From contig JAKAWJ010000013.1 of NCBI GenBank assembly GCA_021817005.1, forward strand, positions 1-45,804: a DNA stretch of 45,804 nt, read 5' to 3'. The position numbers were made by a program, and so were the translations under genes. Positions 35,036 through 43,505 of the stretch are shown one piece after another. Numbering within the stretch: position 1 is the stretch's first letter; each line of letters opens with the position of its first letter. Below the pieces are notes generated by a model. That model was not told the DNA's origin. It ran no database searches and saw only the letters and a list, made by a program, of their open reading frames with translations. The DNA comes from an archaeon (lineage in GTDB: Archaea; Thermoproteota; Thermoprotei_A; Marsarchaeales; Marsarchaeaceae).

Positions 35036-35134
35036 CTATTCCTGCTTCTTTCCAGGTTTCTTCTTGGGAGCTTCCTTCTTTTCTCCCCTTCTAAAGATTT
35101 CTTCAAGTAGCGTTGTCTTCTGCCTTCCGCCCAT
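35036..35134 (-). CDS. Possible Lys-rich mini-protein upstream of the beta-CASP nuclease
   Basis: ATG 35134 to TAG 35036-35038 encodes 32 residues: MGGRQKTTLLEEIFRRGEKK and a tail rich in Lys and Pro. The MGG-K-T opening is reminiscent of the N-terminus of archaeal eS25, but the winged helix that should follow is absent. The frame stays open 40 codons further upstream without a start. It ends 28 bases before the nuclease start, so it may be in the same operon. Confidence 0.35.
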   Translation of the reverse strand: MGGRQKTTLLEEIFRRGEKKEAPKKKPGKKQE

Positions 35135-35436
35135 TTTTTGCACTTTTCCTGCACCTGTTTGTGCGCGGACGACTATAAGCGTTGGTTCACGGCTATAGCC
35201 CTGGTCTTGTACTGCTTGGCATATTTGGAGTTGGTTCTTGCTTAATTTTTCCCCCTGATACCAAGCAAAGAGGAGCTAGAAGCATTTCCTAACGGCATCT
35301 TTGCGGGTGGGGGGCTCTCGCCAAAACTCCATTTACGGCGGAGTTCGGGCGCTGCAGACGATTTCCTCGCTCTCAAGGAAGGCTTATCTCTCGCCCTCTG
35401 CCACACTTCCCGCTAGCATTAGACTGGTGAAAGTGT
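35135..35436. other. Leader region upstream of the ribosomal operon
   Basis: Holds the divergent promoters of the uL3 operon and the beta-CASP gene. A/T-rich ttaattttt at about 35242-35250 and ggcttatctc at about 35381 are candidate boxes; neither spacing is decisive. The long leader (up to about 190 bases) could carry autoregulatory structure. No gene is supported here. Confidence 0.4.
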
Positions 35437-36417
35437 TTGGGTCATCGAAAAATGAGCGCCCCACGGCACGGCTCGCTTGGGGTTAGGCCGAGAAAGAGGG
35501 CCGCGTCGATTGTGGCTCGAGTACGTTCTTGGGCCAGCGTTGACGAATCCAAGCCCTTGGGATTTCCCGCCTACAAAGTGGGTATGTATCATGCAATAGT
35601 TGTCGACAACTATCCGACGAGCCCGACGCATGGTAGGGAAGTCTTCAGGGCGCTCACGATGTTAGAAGCACCACCTGCAGTACTTGTGGCAATCAGGTAT
35701 TATGGATCCGATGGCGTGGGAGGGGAAACCTCAATAGGCGAGGTTTGGACTCGAAATCTCCCCAAAAGCGCTGCACGACTATTGGTACCGCCAAAGCAGG
35801 CGGCCAAGGGCATCGGAGCAAGCATCAAAGAAAGGGCAAGCAGGGTTTCGCTACTACTCATGACCCAGCCGGAAAAATCAGGGCTTTCAAAAAAGACACC
35901 AGAAATTGTGGAGGTGCCGCTAGGAGGCAAGCTTTCTGAACAGTTTGTTTTCGAGTCAAAACTCGGGAAGGAGATCGCCGCTAGCGAGGTATTCTCGCCT
36001 CCCGAGGTGATTGACGCCATTGCAGTCTCGCGAGGCAAGGGCTACGAGGGACCGGTAGCAAGATTTGGAATTAAGGTAATACAGAAAAAGAAGGCGAAGA
36101 AGACAAAGCGTGGTCCGGGATCGGATTCCCCGCTCACTCCGAGCGCGGTTATGTCCAGCGTTCCTCGCGCGGGCCAGATGGGATTCCATAACAGGGTGGA
36201 CCTGAACGTGGTGATAATGGAAATCAAGGACAAGCCAGAAGGCATGATTCCCAAGGCAGGGTTCAAGCACTACGGAGTTCCCCGTTCGTCTTTGCTGGTG
36301 GTCGAGGGGTCCGTGCCCGGAGCTACCAAGCGGCTTGTGTTGCTTCGAAAGGCAGTGCGTTCGTACACCACTGTTCCTAAGGAAGTCCCTGAAGTTCAGT
36401 TCGTGTCGGTGCGTTAG
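35437..36417 (+). CDS. rpl3: Large-subunit ribosomal protein uL3
   Basis: The 326-residue protein begins MGHRKMSAPRHGSLGVRPRK, the diagnostic archaeal uL3 start, so the TTG at 35437 is right although an ATG follows at 35452. GGTGA lies seven bases upstream. The later GQMGFHNRVDLN matches the conserved uL3 loop near the peptidyl-transferase centre. It is the first gene of the ribosomal operon and binds the 3' domain of 23S rRNA. The length is typical for archaea. Confidence 0.96.
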   Translation: MGHRKMSAPRHGSLGVRPRKRAASIVARVRSWASVDESKPLGFPAYKVGMYHAIVVDNYPTSPTHGREVFRALTMLEAPPAVLVAIRYYGSDGVGGETSIGEVWTRNLPKSAARLLVPPKQAAKGIGASIKERASRVSLLLMTQPEKSGLSKKTPEIVEVPLGGKLSEQFVFESKLGKEIAASEVFSPPEVIDAIAVSRGKGYEGPVARFGIKVIQKKKAKKTKRGPGSDSPLTPSAVMSSVPRAGQMGFHNRVDLNVVIMEIKDKPEGMIPKAGFKHYGVPRSSLLVVEGSVPGATKRLVLLRKAVRSYTTVPKEVPEVQFVSVR

Positions 36418-36442
36418 CTTTTGGTTGATTTGGTGACATGCT

Positions 36443-37240
36443 TTGTCTAGGCTCGCGCTCAAAGTGCTGAAGGTTCCGGTTTACGACAAAAACGGAGAGA
36501 CTGCGAGGGAAACTGAAGTCCCTTCAGTTTTTTCCACCTTTATACGAAAGGACCTGATTCGCCGGGCCTTCCTCTCCTCGTTTACAGCTGAGAAGCAACC
36601 GCAGGGCCGTGCTCCGCTTGCAGGTAAGAAGGTTTCAGTAAAAAGTTTCGGAACTGGTCGCGAAATGGCCAGGCTGCCACGACACTCCAGCGGAAGAGCT
36701 GGATTTGCGCCAATGGCGAGGGGCGGTTACAAACCTCATCCACCGCGAGTAGACGAAAACATACATGAGGAAATCAATAAAAAGGAAAGGAAGTTGGCAC
36801 TTGCGTCAGCCATTGCCGCCACGGGGAAGCCGGACTACGTAGTGGGGAGGGGCCATAGATACGACGCCGAGAAGATAACTAGCATGCCACTGGTTGTCTC
36901 TGACGAATTTGAGAATTTGACCAAGACGAATGATGCCTTCTTTGCAATTCACCAATTAGGAGTGCGCCATGATGTTACACGTGTCAAGAGGTCGCGCACG
37001 GTACGAGCTGGGAAAGGAAAGTTTCGTGGAAGAAGAGTAAAGATGGCGACCGGTCCCCTTCTGGTGGTGTCCAAGCGGTGCAGCGCGCTTAGAGCGTTCA
37101 GAAATATAGCCGGCGTAGAAGTGGTGGAGGTGGGCTCGCTCGGGGTAAAACACTTGGCTCCGGGTGGTGAACCGGGAAGACTTACACTTTACACCGAGGC
37201 CGCTCTGAAAAAACTTGAGGAGTTTGAAAACAATGAGTGA
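36443..37240 (+). CDS. rpl4: Large-subunit ribosomal protein uL4
   Basis: The 265-residue uL4 lines the exit tunnel with its extended loop. RHSSGRAGFAPMARGGYKPH is the loop, followed by INKKERKLALASAIAAT, both archaeal and eukaryotic hallmarks. The TTG start at 36443 has TGGTGA six bases upstream. The last eight bases overlap the uL23 start. Confidence 0.96.
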   Translation: MSRLALKVLKVPVYDKNGETARETEVPSVFSTFIRKDLIRRAFLSSFTAEKQPQGRAPLAGKKVSVKSFGTGREMARLPRHSSGRAGFAPMARGGYKPHPPRVDENIHEEINKKERKLALASAIAATGKPDYVVGRGHRYDAEKITSMPLVVSDEFENLTKTNDAFFAIHQLGVRHDVTRVKRSRTVRAGKGKFRGRRVKMATGPLLVVSKRCSALRAFRNIAGVEVVEVGSLGVKHLAPGGEPGRLTLYTEAALKKLEEFENNE

Positions 37241-37661
37241 AGAGGACCAGAATAACAAACAGGTAGAAAAGAAATCTGCCAAGAAGAGGCAAACAAAGCG
37301 CTCAGTGAATGCCAAAGCTCCAAAAGGTGAGAAGACAAAGGCGGAGAGGGGTGGCCGGCGGAGGCGGGCCGCCGAGGGCAGAAGTAACGTCGAAGAAAAA
37401 CTCAGAGCTTCCGAGATCATCATGGCGCCGCTGGCAACAGAAAAGACAATTGGCACGATCGAACGTTTCAATACGCTTTCGTTTTTTGTTCGCGAGGACG
37501 CAAACAAACAGCAGATTAAGCGTGCGGTAGAGACAATGTACGCAGTGAAGGTGACAAAAGTCAGAACCCTTAACTCTACAGATAACAGAAAGAAGGCATT
37601 CGTCAGGCTCAGCCCTGAGAGCAAAGCGCAAGACATTGCTACGAGGCTGGGCATTCTCTAG
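37233..37661 (+). CDS. rpl23: Large-subunit ribosomal protein uL23 with basic N-terminal extension
   Basis: 142 residues from ATG 37233, preceded by GAGGAG at ten bases. The core (about 59-142; ASEIIMAPLATEKTIGTIER, TLSFFVREDANKQQIKRAVE, VTKVRTLN) is a standard uL23. The first 58 residues are a Lys/Arg/Glu-rich extension absent from most archaeal uL23 (about 85 residues) and similar in position to the eukaryotic L23a extension. uL23 forms the docking site for SRP and chaperones at the tunnel exit. Confidence 0.95.
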   Translation: MSEEDQNNKQVEKKSAKKRQTKRSVNAKAPKGEKTKAERGGRRRRAAEGRSNVEEKLRASEIIMAPLATEKTIGTIERFNTLSFFVREDANKQQIKRAVETMYAVKVTKVRTLNSTDNRKKAFVRLSPESKAQDIATRLGIL

Positions 37662-37698
37662 AAGGCATGGGGAAGCAGTCAGAGAGTAGTGAGAGAAG

Positions 37699-38412
37699 AT
37701 GGGAAAGAGAATACTTCAAAGAAGAGCGGGGAAGGGGACGTCGACCTACAGGAGTCCAACTTGGAAAAGAGTTGGCCCTGCGTCGTATCCGTCCGATTTG
37801 AGTCTAAATCTTGAGGGGACGCTAATTGACCTAGCGCACGACCCCGGCCGTGGGGTACCGCTCGCAGTCATCGCTAGTGGCAACGGGAAGTTTAATGTTG
37901 TCGCGGCCGATGGCTCTTACTTGGGCCAGAAGATAAAGCTCGGAAAAGGCGCAACACCGGAATCAGGCAACATTCTTCCTCTATCAGAAGTTCCGGACGG
38001 AGCAAGAGTGTTCAACGTTGAACTTCGGCCGGGAGACGGAGGCGCACTAGCTAGAACGTCAGGTGGCTATTGCACTGTGTTATCTCACACGGAGGCCGGT
38101 ACAACGCTCACACTTCCTTCCGGGGCCAGCAAGACACTATCCTCGTTATGCCGCGCTACCATCGGGGTAGCGGCCGCGGGTGGTAGAATGGAGAAACCAT
38201 TTCTGAACGCTGGGGCAAAGTACAAACTTATGAGGGCCAAACCGACAAAATATCCGAGAGTGAGGGGTGTTGCGATGAACGCGGTGAGTCACCCTCACGG
38301 TGGGGGTAACCATCCTTCAGTCAGCCGCTCGACAACTATATCCCGCAGGATGTCCCCGGGTAGAAAGGTCGGGCATATTGCGGCCAGAAGAGCCGGCAGG
38401 CGGAAGGGCTAA
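37699..38412 (+). CDS. rpl2: Large-subunit ribosomal protein uL2
   Basis: A 237-residue uL2, needed for subunit joining and the peptidyl-transferase centre. MGKRILQRRAGKGTSTYRSP is the archaeal start. RGVAMNAVSHPHGGGNHPSV contains the catalytic-region His, with Ala-Val-Ser instead of the common Pro-Val-Asp before HPHGGG. RKVGHIAARRAGRRKG ends it. A purine-rich GAGAGAAG lies just upstream of the ATG. Confidence 0.96.
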   Translation: MGKRILQRRAGKGTSTYRSPTWKRVGPASYPSDLSLNLEGTLIDLAHDPGRGVPLAVIASGNGKFNVVAADGSYLGQKIKLGKGATPESGNILPLSEVPDGARVFNVELRPGDGGALARTSGGYCTVLSHTEAGTTLTLPSGASKTLSSLCRATIGVAAAGGRMEKPFLNAGAKYKLMRAKPTKYPRVRGVAMNAVSHPHGGGNHPSVSRSTTISRRMSPGRKVGHIAARRAGRRKG

Positions 38413-38415
38413 ACC

Positions 38416-38426
38416 CCTTTATAACC
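38416..38426 (+). promoter_or_regulatory. Internal promoter before uS19
   Basis: CCTTTATAACC lies right after the uL2 stop, with its TATA core centred about 31 bases before the TTG of uS19. That is the box A distance for a nearly leaderless transcript. It suggests that the operon can be fired again inside. Confidence 0.45.
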
Positions 38427-38451
38427 CCGAGACGGAAATGCCTTCGAGAGA

Positions 38452-38862
38452 TTGACCGAGTCAGAAGCACTGAAGTTTTACTATAAGGGGCACGATTTTA
38501 CACAACTATCTCAACTGAGCATGGAGGATTTCATGCACATAGTCCCGGCTAGGCAGCGCAGGAGCCTAAAGCGTGGACTAAAGCCCAACCAGACGCCTCT
38601 GATAGAAAAAATAAGAAAGGCGAAGAAACAGGGCGCCAAATCGGTAAAACTACGAACTCACTCGCGGGACCTGGTTATATTGCCGGAGATGGTGGGCCTC
38701 ACAATTGAAGTGCACAACGGGAAGGAGTTTGTGCCAGTGACGCTGAAGCAGGAGATGGTTGGTCACTATCTTGGAGAGTATGCCATCACATCGAAGAAAG
38801 TTGTGCATGGTGAACCAGGCATGAGGGCTACCAGGTCGAGCATGTACGTTCCCCTCAAGTAG
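38452..38862 (+). CDS. rps19: Small-subunit ribosomal protein uS19
   Basis: A 136-residue uS19 (decoding-side head protein). [20 protein letters not shown] is the archaeal N-terminal domain, [19 protein letters not shown] the core and [20 protein letters not shown] the conserved end. The TTG start at 38452 follows an internal TATA box by about 30 bases. A 182-base gap, unusual for this operon, separates it from uL22. Confidence 0.95.
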   Translation: MTESEALKFYYKGHDFTQLSQLSMEDFMHIVPARQRRSLKRGLKPNQTPLIEKIRKAKKQGAKSVKLRTHSRDLVILPEMVGLTIEVHNGKEFVPVTLKQEMVGHYLGEYAITSKKVVHGEPGMRATRSSMYVPLK

Positions 38863-39044
38863 GATGGCTCAGCATCCGAGTGTTGTGGTCCAATCTGCGC
38901 GGTGATTGGAAATCCGGACGTGCTTAGTGACAGCAGATGGACTAGAGACATGCTAGGCTCTCAACTTTAGGGATTGGCACCTCGGGGTTTAATCATAAAG
39001 CTTTTTACTCTTGGCCCAGTAGGCGAAGAGCTTTGGTGTGAAGA

Positions 39045-39518
39045 TTGCCTCAACGCGGATACTCTTTAAGGGATTATGACCCGACTACAATGGTCCTTGC
39101 GAGTGGCAGGGATGATGCTGTCTCCTTCAAGAAAGCTGTGAATGTTTGCAGAGCAATAAAGGGGCTCAAACTTGAGCAAGCTAAGGAGTTTCTTAAGAAA
39201 GTTATAGATGAGAAGGCACCTGTCCAGTTCACGAAGTATAGAAGCGGGGTCGCGCACAGGCGGAGTCTCGGAGGACCCGGCGGAGCGGCCGGGCGATATC
39301 CCCGGAAGTCATCTATGGCGGTTTTGAAGGTTCTTGAAAACGCAGAAAATAATGCCTCCATGAAGAATTTTCAGACCAGCTCGTTATTGGTGGTCCATGC
39401 CGCAGCCCAGAAAGCGCGCGTCGTGCCACGTTCATATCCGAGAGCTTTTGGGCGCATGAGCACAAAGCGAAAGATACTCACTCATATCGAAGTTGGCCTT
39501 AAAGAGGTAAGGGAGTAA
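39045..39518 (+). CDS. rpl22: Large-subunit ribosomal protein uL22
   Basis: A 157-residue uL22, lining the exit tunnel. MPQRGYSLRDYDPTTMVLAS is the archaeal start, so TTG 39045 is supported. AKEFLKKVIDEKAPVQFTKY, then VAHRRSLGGPGGAAGRYPRK, is the conserved middle. ILTHIEVGLKEV ends it. The preceding 182-base spacer holds A/T-rich ggtttaatcataaag and cttttta, possible internal promoter elements. Confidence 0.95.
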   Translation: MPQRGYSLRDYDPTTMVLASGRDDAVSFKKAVNVCRAIKGLKLEQAKEFLKKVIDEKAPVQFTKYRSGVAHRRSLGGPGGAAGRYPRKSSMAVLKVLENAENNASMKNFQTSSLLVVHAAAQKARVVPRSYPRAFGRMSTKRKILTHIEVGLKEVRE

Positions 39519-39527
39519 AATAGTCCA

Positions 39528-40322
39528 ATGGTCGACACCGCAAAGCAGTTTGTGGCCGAGAGTAAAAGAAGATTGATGATAGATGAGCGGCTCGAAACAC
39601 TCTATCGAAAGGCTGGTTATGAACGGGTGTTCATAACTAAAGTGCCTCTTGGTCACCAGATAACAATCTATGCAGAGAAGCCTGGAATTATAATTGGAAA
39701 GAAGGGAGCCTCAATTCGAGACGTGTCTGCACTGCTCGAGCAGGAATACAAGCTTGAGAATCCGCAGATTGAAGTTAGACCGGTCGAAGTTCCCGAACTG
39801 AGCTCCAAAGTAATGGCGTATAGGATGCGGCTCTATCTCGAACGGGGCTTGGCCCACAAACGAATCGTTTTTTCGACGTTGGATGCGGTGATGCGCGCTG
39901 GAGCCGATGGCACTGAGGTTTCGCTACGTGGCAAGTTTACGACCGAGAGGTCACGATTTGTGAAACTTCGGAAGGGCCAGATACATCAATCCGGTGACCC
40001 AGCAAATTACAACGATGTGGCGGTCACGAACGTGCTGCTCAAGCCAGGAATAATTGGCATTAAGGTCAAGATAGCCAAGCCCGCAGTTTTCAAGCCACAG
40101 CTGACAATTCACGAACCCAACCCTGCGATGCTTTCTGCGCTGCGGAAGGAAAAAGGCCTGACCCTGCCGCCCCAGGAGGGAACATCGAGTGAAACCACCG
40201 CACTCCCCTCCGCTGATGCGTCTGAGGGCGTCACTGTGGCTCCCGAAGGAAGGCACTCAGCCGATAGCACTTCGGCTGAACCAGAAGAGCTACGAACACA
40301 CTTGGTGGCTGAACAGAAATGA
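39528..40322 (+). CDS. rps3: Small-subunit ribosomal protein uS3 with low-complexity C-terminal tail
   Basis: A 264-residue uS3. AEKPGIIIGKKGASIRDVSA is the KH-domain GXXG loop, and the core extends to about residue 205 (PQLTIHEPNPAML). The remaining 55 residues are an acidic, Ser/Thr/Glu-rich tail. Many archaeal uS3 proteins have shorter tails. The stop overlaps the uL29 start (ATGA). It forms part of the mRNA entry site. Confidence 0.95.
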   Translation: MVDTAKQFVAESKRRLMIDERLETLYRKAGYERVFITKVPLGHQITIYAEKPGIIIGKKGASIRDVSALLEQEYKLENPQIEVRPVEVPELSSKVMAYRMRLYLERGLAHKRIVFSTLDAVMRAGADGTEVSLRGKFTTERSRFVKLRKGQIHQSGDPANYNDVAVTNVLLKPGIIGIKVKIAKPAVFKPQLTIHEPNPAMLSALRKEKGLTLPPQEGTSSETTALPSADASEGVTVAPEGRHSADSTSAEPEELRTHLVAEQK

Positions 40323-40687
40323 CTCTAAAATCTTCAGAACTTCAGGGCATGTCGCTGCCTGAACTGCAGGAAAAGCTGTCAGAGTTAAAATCGAACGTAT
40401 TCAGAGCCCGGGCCGAAATAGTGACCAAGGGAGGCTCGAAGAATACGAAGCTAATTGGAGCAATCAAGTCCGACATCGCGCGTTTGATGGACGCTATAAG
40501 CACCAAGAGAAAACTTGAAGGCCAGAACGTGAGCGCAAAAGTGACCAGAAGGGAGGTTACAGCGGACGCGGGTGGGAAGGACATTGAAAAGGAGAAGAGG
40601 AAATCACCTAAAAAGACCCAAAAGCGCGCTCCTGCCAAAGGTACGAGAAAAACCAAACCAACCAAACCGACCAAGTCAACCGATTGA
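40319..40687 (+). CDS. rpl29: Large-subunit ribosomal protein uL29 with long basic tail
   Basis: The 122-residue protein has a normal uL29 coiled-coil core (about 1-68: MSLPELQEKLSELKSNVFRA, then KNTKLIGAIKSDIARLMDAI). About 54 further residues rich in Lys, Pro and Thr follow, ending in three repeats of a TKP-like unit. Typical archaeal uL29 is 65-75 residues. The ATG overlaps the uS3 stop. Confidence 0.93.
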   Translation: MTLKSSELQGMSLPELQEKLSELKSNVFRARAEIVTKGGSKNTKLIGAIKSDIARLMDAISTKRKLEGQNVSAKVTRREVTADAGGKDIEKEKRKSPKKTQKRAPAKGTRKTKPTKPTKSTD

Positions 40688-40791
40688 CAAGCACAGATCA
40701 TGCTTCGAGATCAGAAATTAATCGCTAACCCTAAAAGGACGCGAAATGAATTTTGCAGGTTCAAAGATAGTACGCTATCCTCATCTGGAGA
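40688..40791 (+). other. 104-base gap where rnp1 usually lies
   Basis: Many archaea carry rnp1 (RNase P protein Rpp29), often with an SUI1 gene, between uL29 and uS17. Here there are only 104 bases. A 32-codon frame from ATG 40700 (MLRDQKLIANPKRTRNEFCR...) ends at 40796-40798 and does not look like Rpp29, though it could be a translated leader. No other gene fits. Confidence 0.5.
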
Positions 40792-41142
40792 ATGAAAATA
40801 TTGTCAGCAAAGAGCGTGGGAATCACAGGTTTCGCCGTCCCTACTAGGACGTGTTCGGAGGAGAAATGCCCCTTTCATGGCTCTCTACGGGTGCGGGGGT
40901 ATGTACTGAGTTCAACGCTTGTTCAAATGCGGTCTAGGTCGACGGTGGTAGTGGAAAATCAATATACTTTCTTTAACAAAAAATACCAGAGGCACGAAAG
41001 GAGGAGGTCGCGAATCCATGCGCATCTTCCTCAATGTGTTGATGTTGCTGAAGGAGACATCGTAGTTGTAGGAGAAACTAGACACATAGCAAAATCAGTT
41101 TCGTTCGTGGTCTTGGGCAGGAGAGTGGGCGAGAGTGGTTAA
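40792..41142 (+). CDS. rps17: Small-subunit ribosomal protein uS17
   Basis: A 116-residue uS17. CSEEKCPFHGSLRVRGYVLS is the archaeal zinc-like N-terminal motif. RSTVVVENQYTFFNKKYQRH and ERRRSRIHAHLPQCVDVAEG are the OB-fold core, and ARHIAKSVSFVV-like sequence (TRHIAKSVSFVVL) ends it. ATG 40792 is the only standard start after an in-frame stop at 40768. TGGAG lies only one base before it, too close to act normally. The end overlaps uL14 by eight bases. Confidence 0.94.
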   Translation: MKILSAKSVGITGFAVPTRTCSEEKCPFHGSLRVRGYVLSSTLVQMRSRSTVVVENQYTFFNKKYQRHERRRSRIHAHLPQCVDVAEGDIVVVGETRHIAKSVSFVVLGRRVGESG

Positions 41143-41560
41143 GCGGGGCGGCAGGAGTACAAGCATCACATACAGACCGAACATAAGTCGCGGTCTCCCG
41201 AATGAAGCTGAAATGGTTTGTGCGGATAATACTGGGGCAAAGCTTCTGCAAATGGTTATGCTTACAGGGTTCAAAGGTAGATCGAGAAGAATCCCTGCGG
41301 CCTCGGTTGGAGACATCATAATTGCGGCGGTAAAAAGGGGTAGCCCGCAGATGCGTAAGCAAATAGTAAGAGCAGTGGTTGTTCGCCAAAGAATGCCTTA
41401 CAGGCGACCAGAGGGGCTTAGAGTGCAGTTTCAGGACAACGCAGCCGTAATCGTGACGCCGGAAGGGGATCTGAAGGGGACTGAGGTGCGAGGTCCCGTA
41501 GCAAAGGAAGCGGTTGACCGTTTTCCGAAGCTCGGAAGCCTTGCTAGCATGGTGGTCTGA
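41135..41560 (+). CDS. rpl14: Large-subunit ribosomal protein uL14
   Basis: A 141-residue uL14, facing the 30S subunit and translational GTPases. Core motifs are MVCADNTGAKLLQMVMLTGF, then RIPAASVGDIIIAAVKRGSP and QDNAAVIVTPEGDLKGTEVR. The GTG start at 41135 lies inside the uS17 end. The length is as expected for archaea. Confidence 0.96.
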   Translation: MVKRGGRSTSITYRPNISRGLPNEAEMVCADNTGAKLLQMVMLTGFKGRSRRIPAASVGDIIIAAVKRGSPQMRKQIVRAVVVRQRMPYRRPEGLRVQFQDNAAVIVTPEGDLKGTEVRGPVAKEAVDRFPKLGSLASMVV

Positions 41561-41571
41561 GGGGTCCAAAA

Positions 41572-42174
41572 ATGGCACACTCTTCGACGGAATACCGGGA
41601 CTTGGCTAGGAACTGGCACAACCGAGCAAAGCTCATGGCTGCGCCTCTTACAAAGACACTGAGGGGGAGGTTCAGGGTGCGATCGATCGCCGTCAAGGCG
41701 GGCGACAGCGTAAAGGTGGTGGCAGGTGGCTACAAGAACCGCTCGGGAAAGGTGTCGAGAGTTGACACCAGGCGCTCGCTGGTATTCATAGAGGGAATTA
41801 CTGAAAAGGGTGAAAAGGGAAAAATGAAGATGGCGGGCATTTCTGTAGAGAATCTCCAAATCACGAAGCTAGATCTTCATGATAAGCACAGGAGGACAGT
41901 GCTCGAAAGGCGCGGAGCCTCAGTTTCGAGTATTGAAGCAGCTGAACGAGAGCAGGAGGAGGAAGAGAAACAAGAGGAAGAAAGAGAGGACGAGAACAAG
42001 GTTAGCAGTGCTGACGGCGAGCCTGAAAAGGAAGGCTCAGGGCCGACTAAAGATGCTGCAGAAGCGGCAGAAGCTCCCGGTTCTGCCCATGAGACTGGAG
42101 AAGCCCCGGCAGTAGAATCTGGCGCCCAGGCTGACACCTCACAAGCTGTGGAGAATACGAAGGAGGAGAGCTGA
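41572..42174 (+). CDS. rpl24: Large-subunit ribosomal protein uL24 with acidic C-terminal extension
   Basis: The 200-residue protein has a KOW-type uL24 core (about 1-120: MAAPLTKTLRGRFRVRSIAV, then GDSVKVVAGGYKNRSGKVSR). An 80-residue tail rich in Glu and Ala follows, including EREQEEEEKQEEEREDE. Archaeal uL24 is usually about 120 residues. GAGGGG lies about eight bases before the ATG. The stop is two bases before the eS4 start. Confidence 0.94.
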   Translation: MAHSSTEYRDLARNWHNRAKLMAAPLTKTLRGRFRVRSIAVKAGDSVKVVAGGYKNRSGKVSRVDTRRSLVFIEGITEKGEKGKMKMAGISVENLQITKLDLHDKHRRTVLERRGASVSSIEAAEREQEEEEKQEEEREDENKVSSADGEPEKEGSGPTKDAAEAAEAPGSAHETGEAPAVESGAQADTSQAVENTKEES

Positions 42175-42176
42175 AA

Positions 42177-42947
42177 TTGGGTAATAGAGGCGGGACTCGT
42201 GCAGTCAAGAGATATGCGGCTCCATCTGAGTGGCCCGTTCTCAGAAAAGGTTACAAATGGACAGTCAAGCCTGCGCCAGGTCCTCACGCTGAATCAGACT
42301 GTTTGCCCCTGCTCCTAGTACTCAGAGACTTGCTAAAGCTCGTACAGAACGCACATGAACTTGAGGCGGTAATTCACGAGGGGAAGGTTGCTGTGAACGG
42401 GAGGCCCGCTACTGGGCCAGATCAGGGAGTTGGAGTCATGGACATTCTGAGCTTGCCTCAAAACGAGATGTATTATCGCATCCTGCCTTCCAGTCATTCA
42501 TACTTTGCGCAGCCTATTAACTGGAGGGAGGAAAACTTCAGACTCCTGCGTCTCGAAGATAGGACGAGCGTTGCTGGAGGGAAAATGCAGTTTAATCTCT
42601 CGGGTGGCGTGAATATTCTACTAAGCGATGAGGAGGCAGCATCCGTGAAGGCGGCCACATTGGATACTCTACTCACTGATGAGAAGGGGTTAAAGATCAA
42701 AGACCATATCCAGCTCGCGCAGGATTCTTACGTGCTCGTAGTAAAGGGCAGGAATCGAGGAGAACACGGTAAACTTGCTGCAGTGGTGCCCTCCTTCAAG
42801 CGTCGAGATTCGCTTGTCAGAATAAAGACCAATGATGGAGAAACAATTGAGACAGTTCTAAACTATGTGTACGCAATAGGAAAGAGCTCTCCAAATATAG
42901 CTCTTCCCAACAAATCTGAGGTGATACAAACTGCAAAGTCAGGCTGA
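42177..42947 (+). CDS. rps4e: Small-subunit ribosomal protein eS4
   Basis: A 256-residue archaeal/eukaryotic-specific protein with S4-like, central and KOW domains. MGNRGGTRAVKRYAAPSEWP is the typical start at TTG 42177, with GGAGAG seven to nine bases upstream. VIHEGKVAVNGRPATGPDQG is the S4-like part and VVKGRNRGEHGKLAAV is the KOW motif. Confidence 0.96.
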   Translation: MGNRGGTRAVKRYAAPSEWPVLRKGYKWTVKPAPGPHAESDCLPLLLVLRDLLKLVQNAHELEAVIHEGKVAVNGRPATGPDQGVGVMDILSLPQNEMYYRILPSSHSYFAQPINWREENFRLLRLEDRTSVAGGKMQFNLSGGVNILLSDEEAASVKAATLDTLLTDEKGLKIKDHIQLAQDSYVLVVKGRNRGEHGKLAAVVPSFKRRDSLVRIKTNDGETIETVLNYVYAIGKSSPNIALPNKSEVIQTAKSG

Positions 42948-42951
42948 AGTC

Positions 42952-43500
42952 ATGACGGATGTGGAAGGACGACCCTCTTCCAAAGGAAGCAAGTCCAACA
43001 TCATGCGAGAAATCCGAATTGAAAAGGTAGTTGTCAACATTGGTGCAGGGGAAGGGGGAGACAGGCTGAATAAGGCGCGAACCATTCTAAAGAGAATTAC
43101 ATCGGCAGAACCAGTGCTAACGAAGGCTCGCAAGACTATACGAGAATTGAATGTGCGTGAGAGGGAAGAAATTGGAACAAAAGTTACACTCAGAGGAAAG
43201 GCAGCCGAGGCTCTACTCCGTGGGGCATTTGCAGCAGTGAATAACACGATAAAGGAGTCCAGCTTCGATAGAGCGGGAAACATCAGTTTCGGCATAAGTG
43301 AATATATCTTTTTGCCAGGGGTAAAGTATGACCCTGAACTTGGAATATTCGGCCTCGATGTTTGTCTTCGGCTAGTTAGGCCCGGTCTGAGAGTTGCTCG
43401 ACGCAAGATCAGGCCTGGAAGAGTGCCTAGCCGACATCTTGTATCTCCCGAGGAAGGGGCGCAATTTTTACGGGAGCGGTTTGGGGTCAGGGTGGTTTGA
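42952..43500 (+). CDS. rpl5: Large-subunit ribosomal protein uL5
   Basis: A 182-residue uL5, which binds 5S rRNA and the P-site t[23 protein letters not shown] starts the core after a 17-residue polar head. [20 protein letters not shown], then [18 protein letters not shown], are conserved. RFGVRVV ends it. It lies five bases after eS4 and six before uS14. Confidence 0.96.
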   Translation: MTDVEGRPSSKGSKSNIMREIRIEKVVVNIGAGEGGDRLNKARTILKRITSAEPVLTKARKTIRELNVREREEIGTKVTLRGKAAEALLRGAFAAVNNTIKESSFDRAGNISFGISEYIFLPGVKYDPELGIFGLDVCLRLVRPGLRVARRKIRPGRVPSRHLVSPEEGAQFLRERFGVRVV

Positions 43501-43505
43501 TTCTC

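Noticed and set aside
36956..37654. 232-codon open frame on the minus strand
   Set aside because: It is antisense to uL4 and uL23, both certain.
40342..40701. 119-codon hydrophobic open frame on the minus strand
   Set aside because: It is antisense to uL29 and its basic tail, where Lys codons read as Phe/Leu codons on the other strand.
41877..42287. 136-codon Ser-rich open frame on the minus strand
   Set aside because: It mirrors the Glu-rich tail of uL24; low-complexity coding often leaves the opposite strand open.
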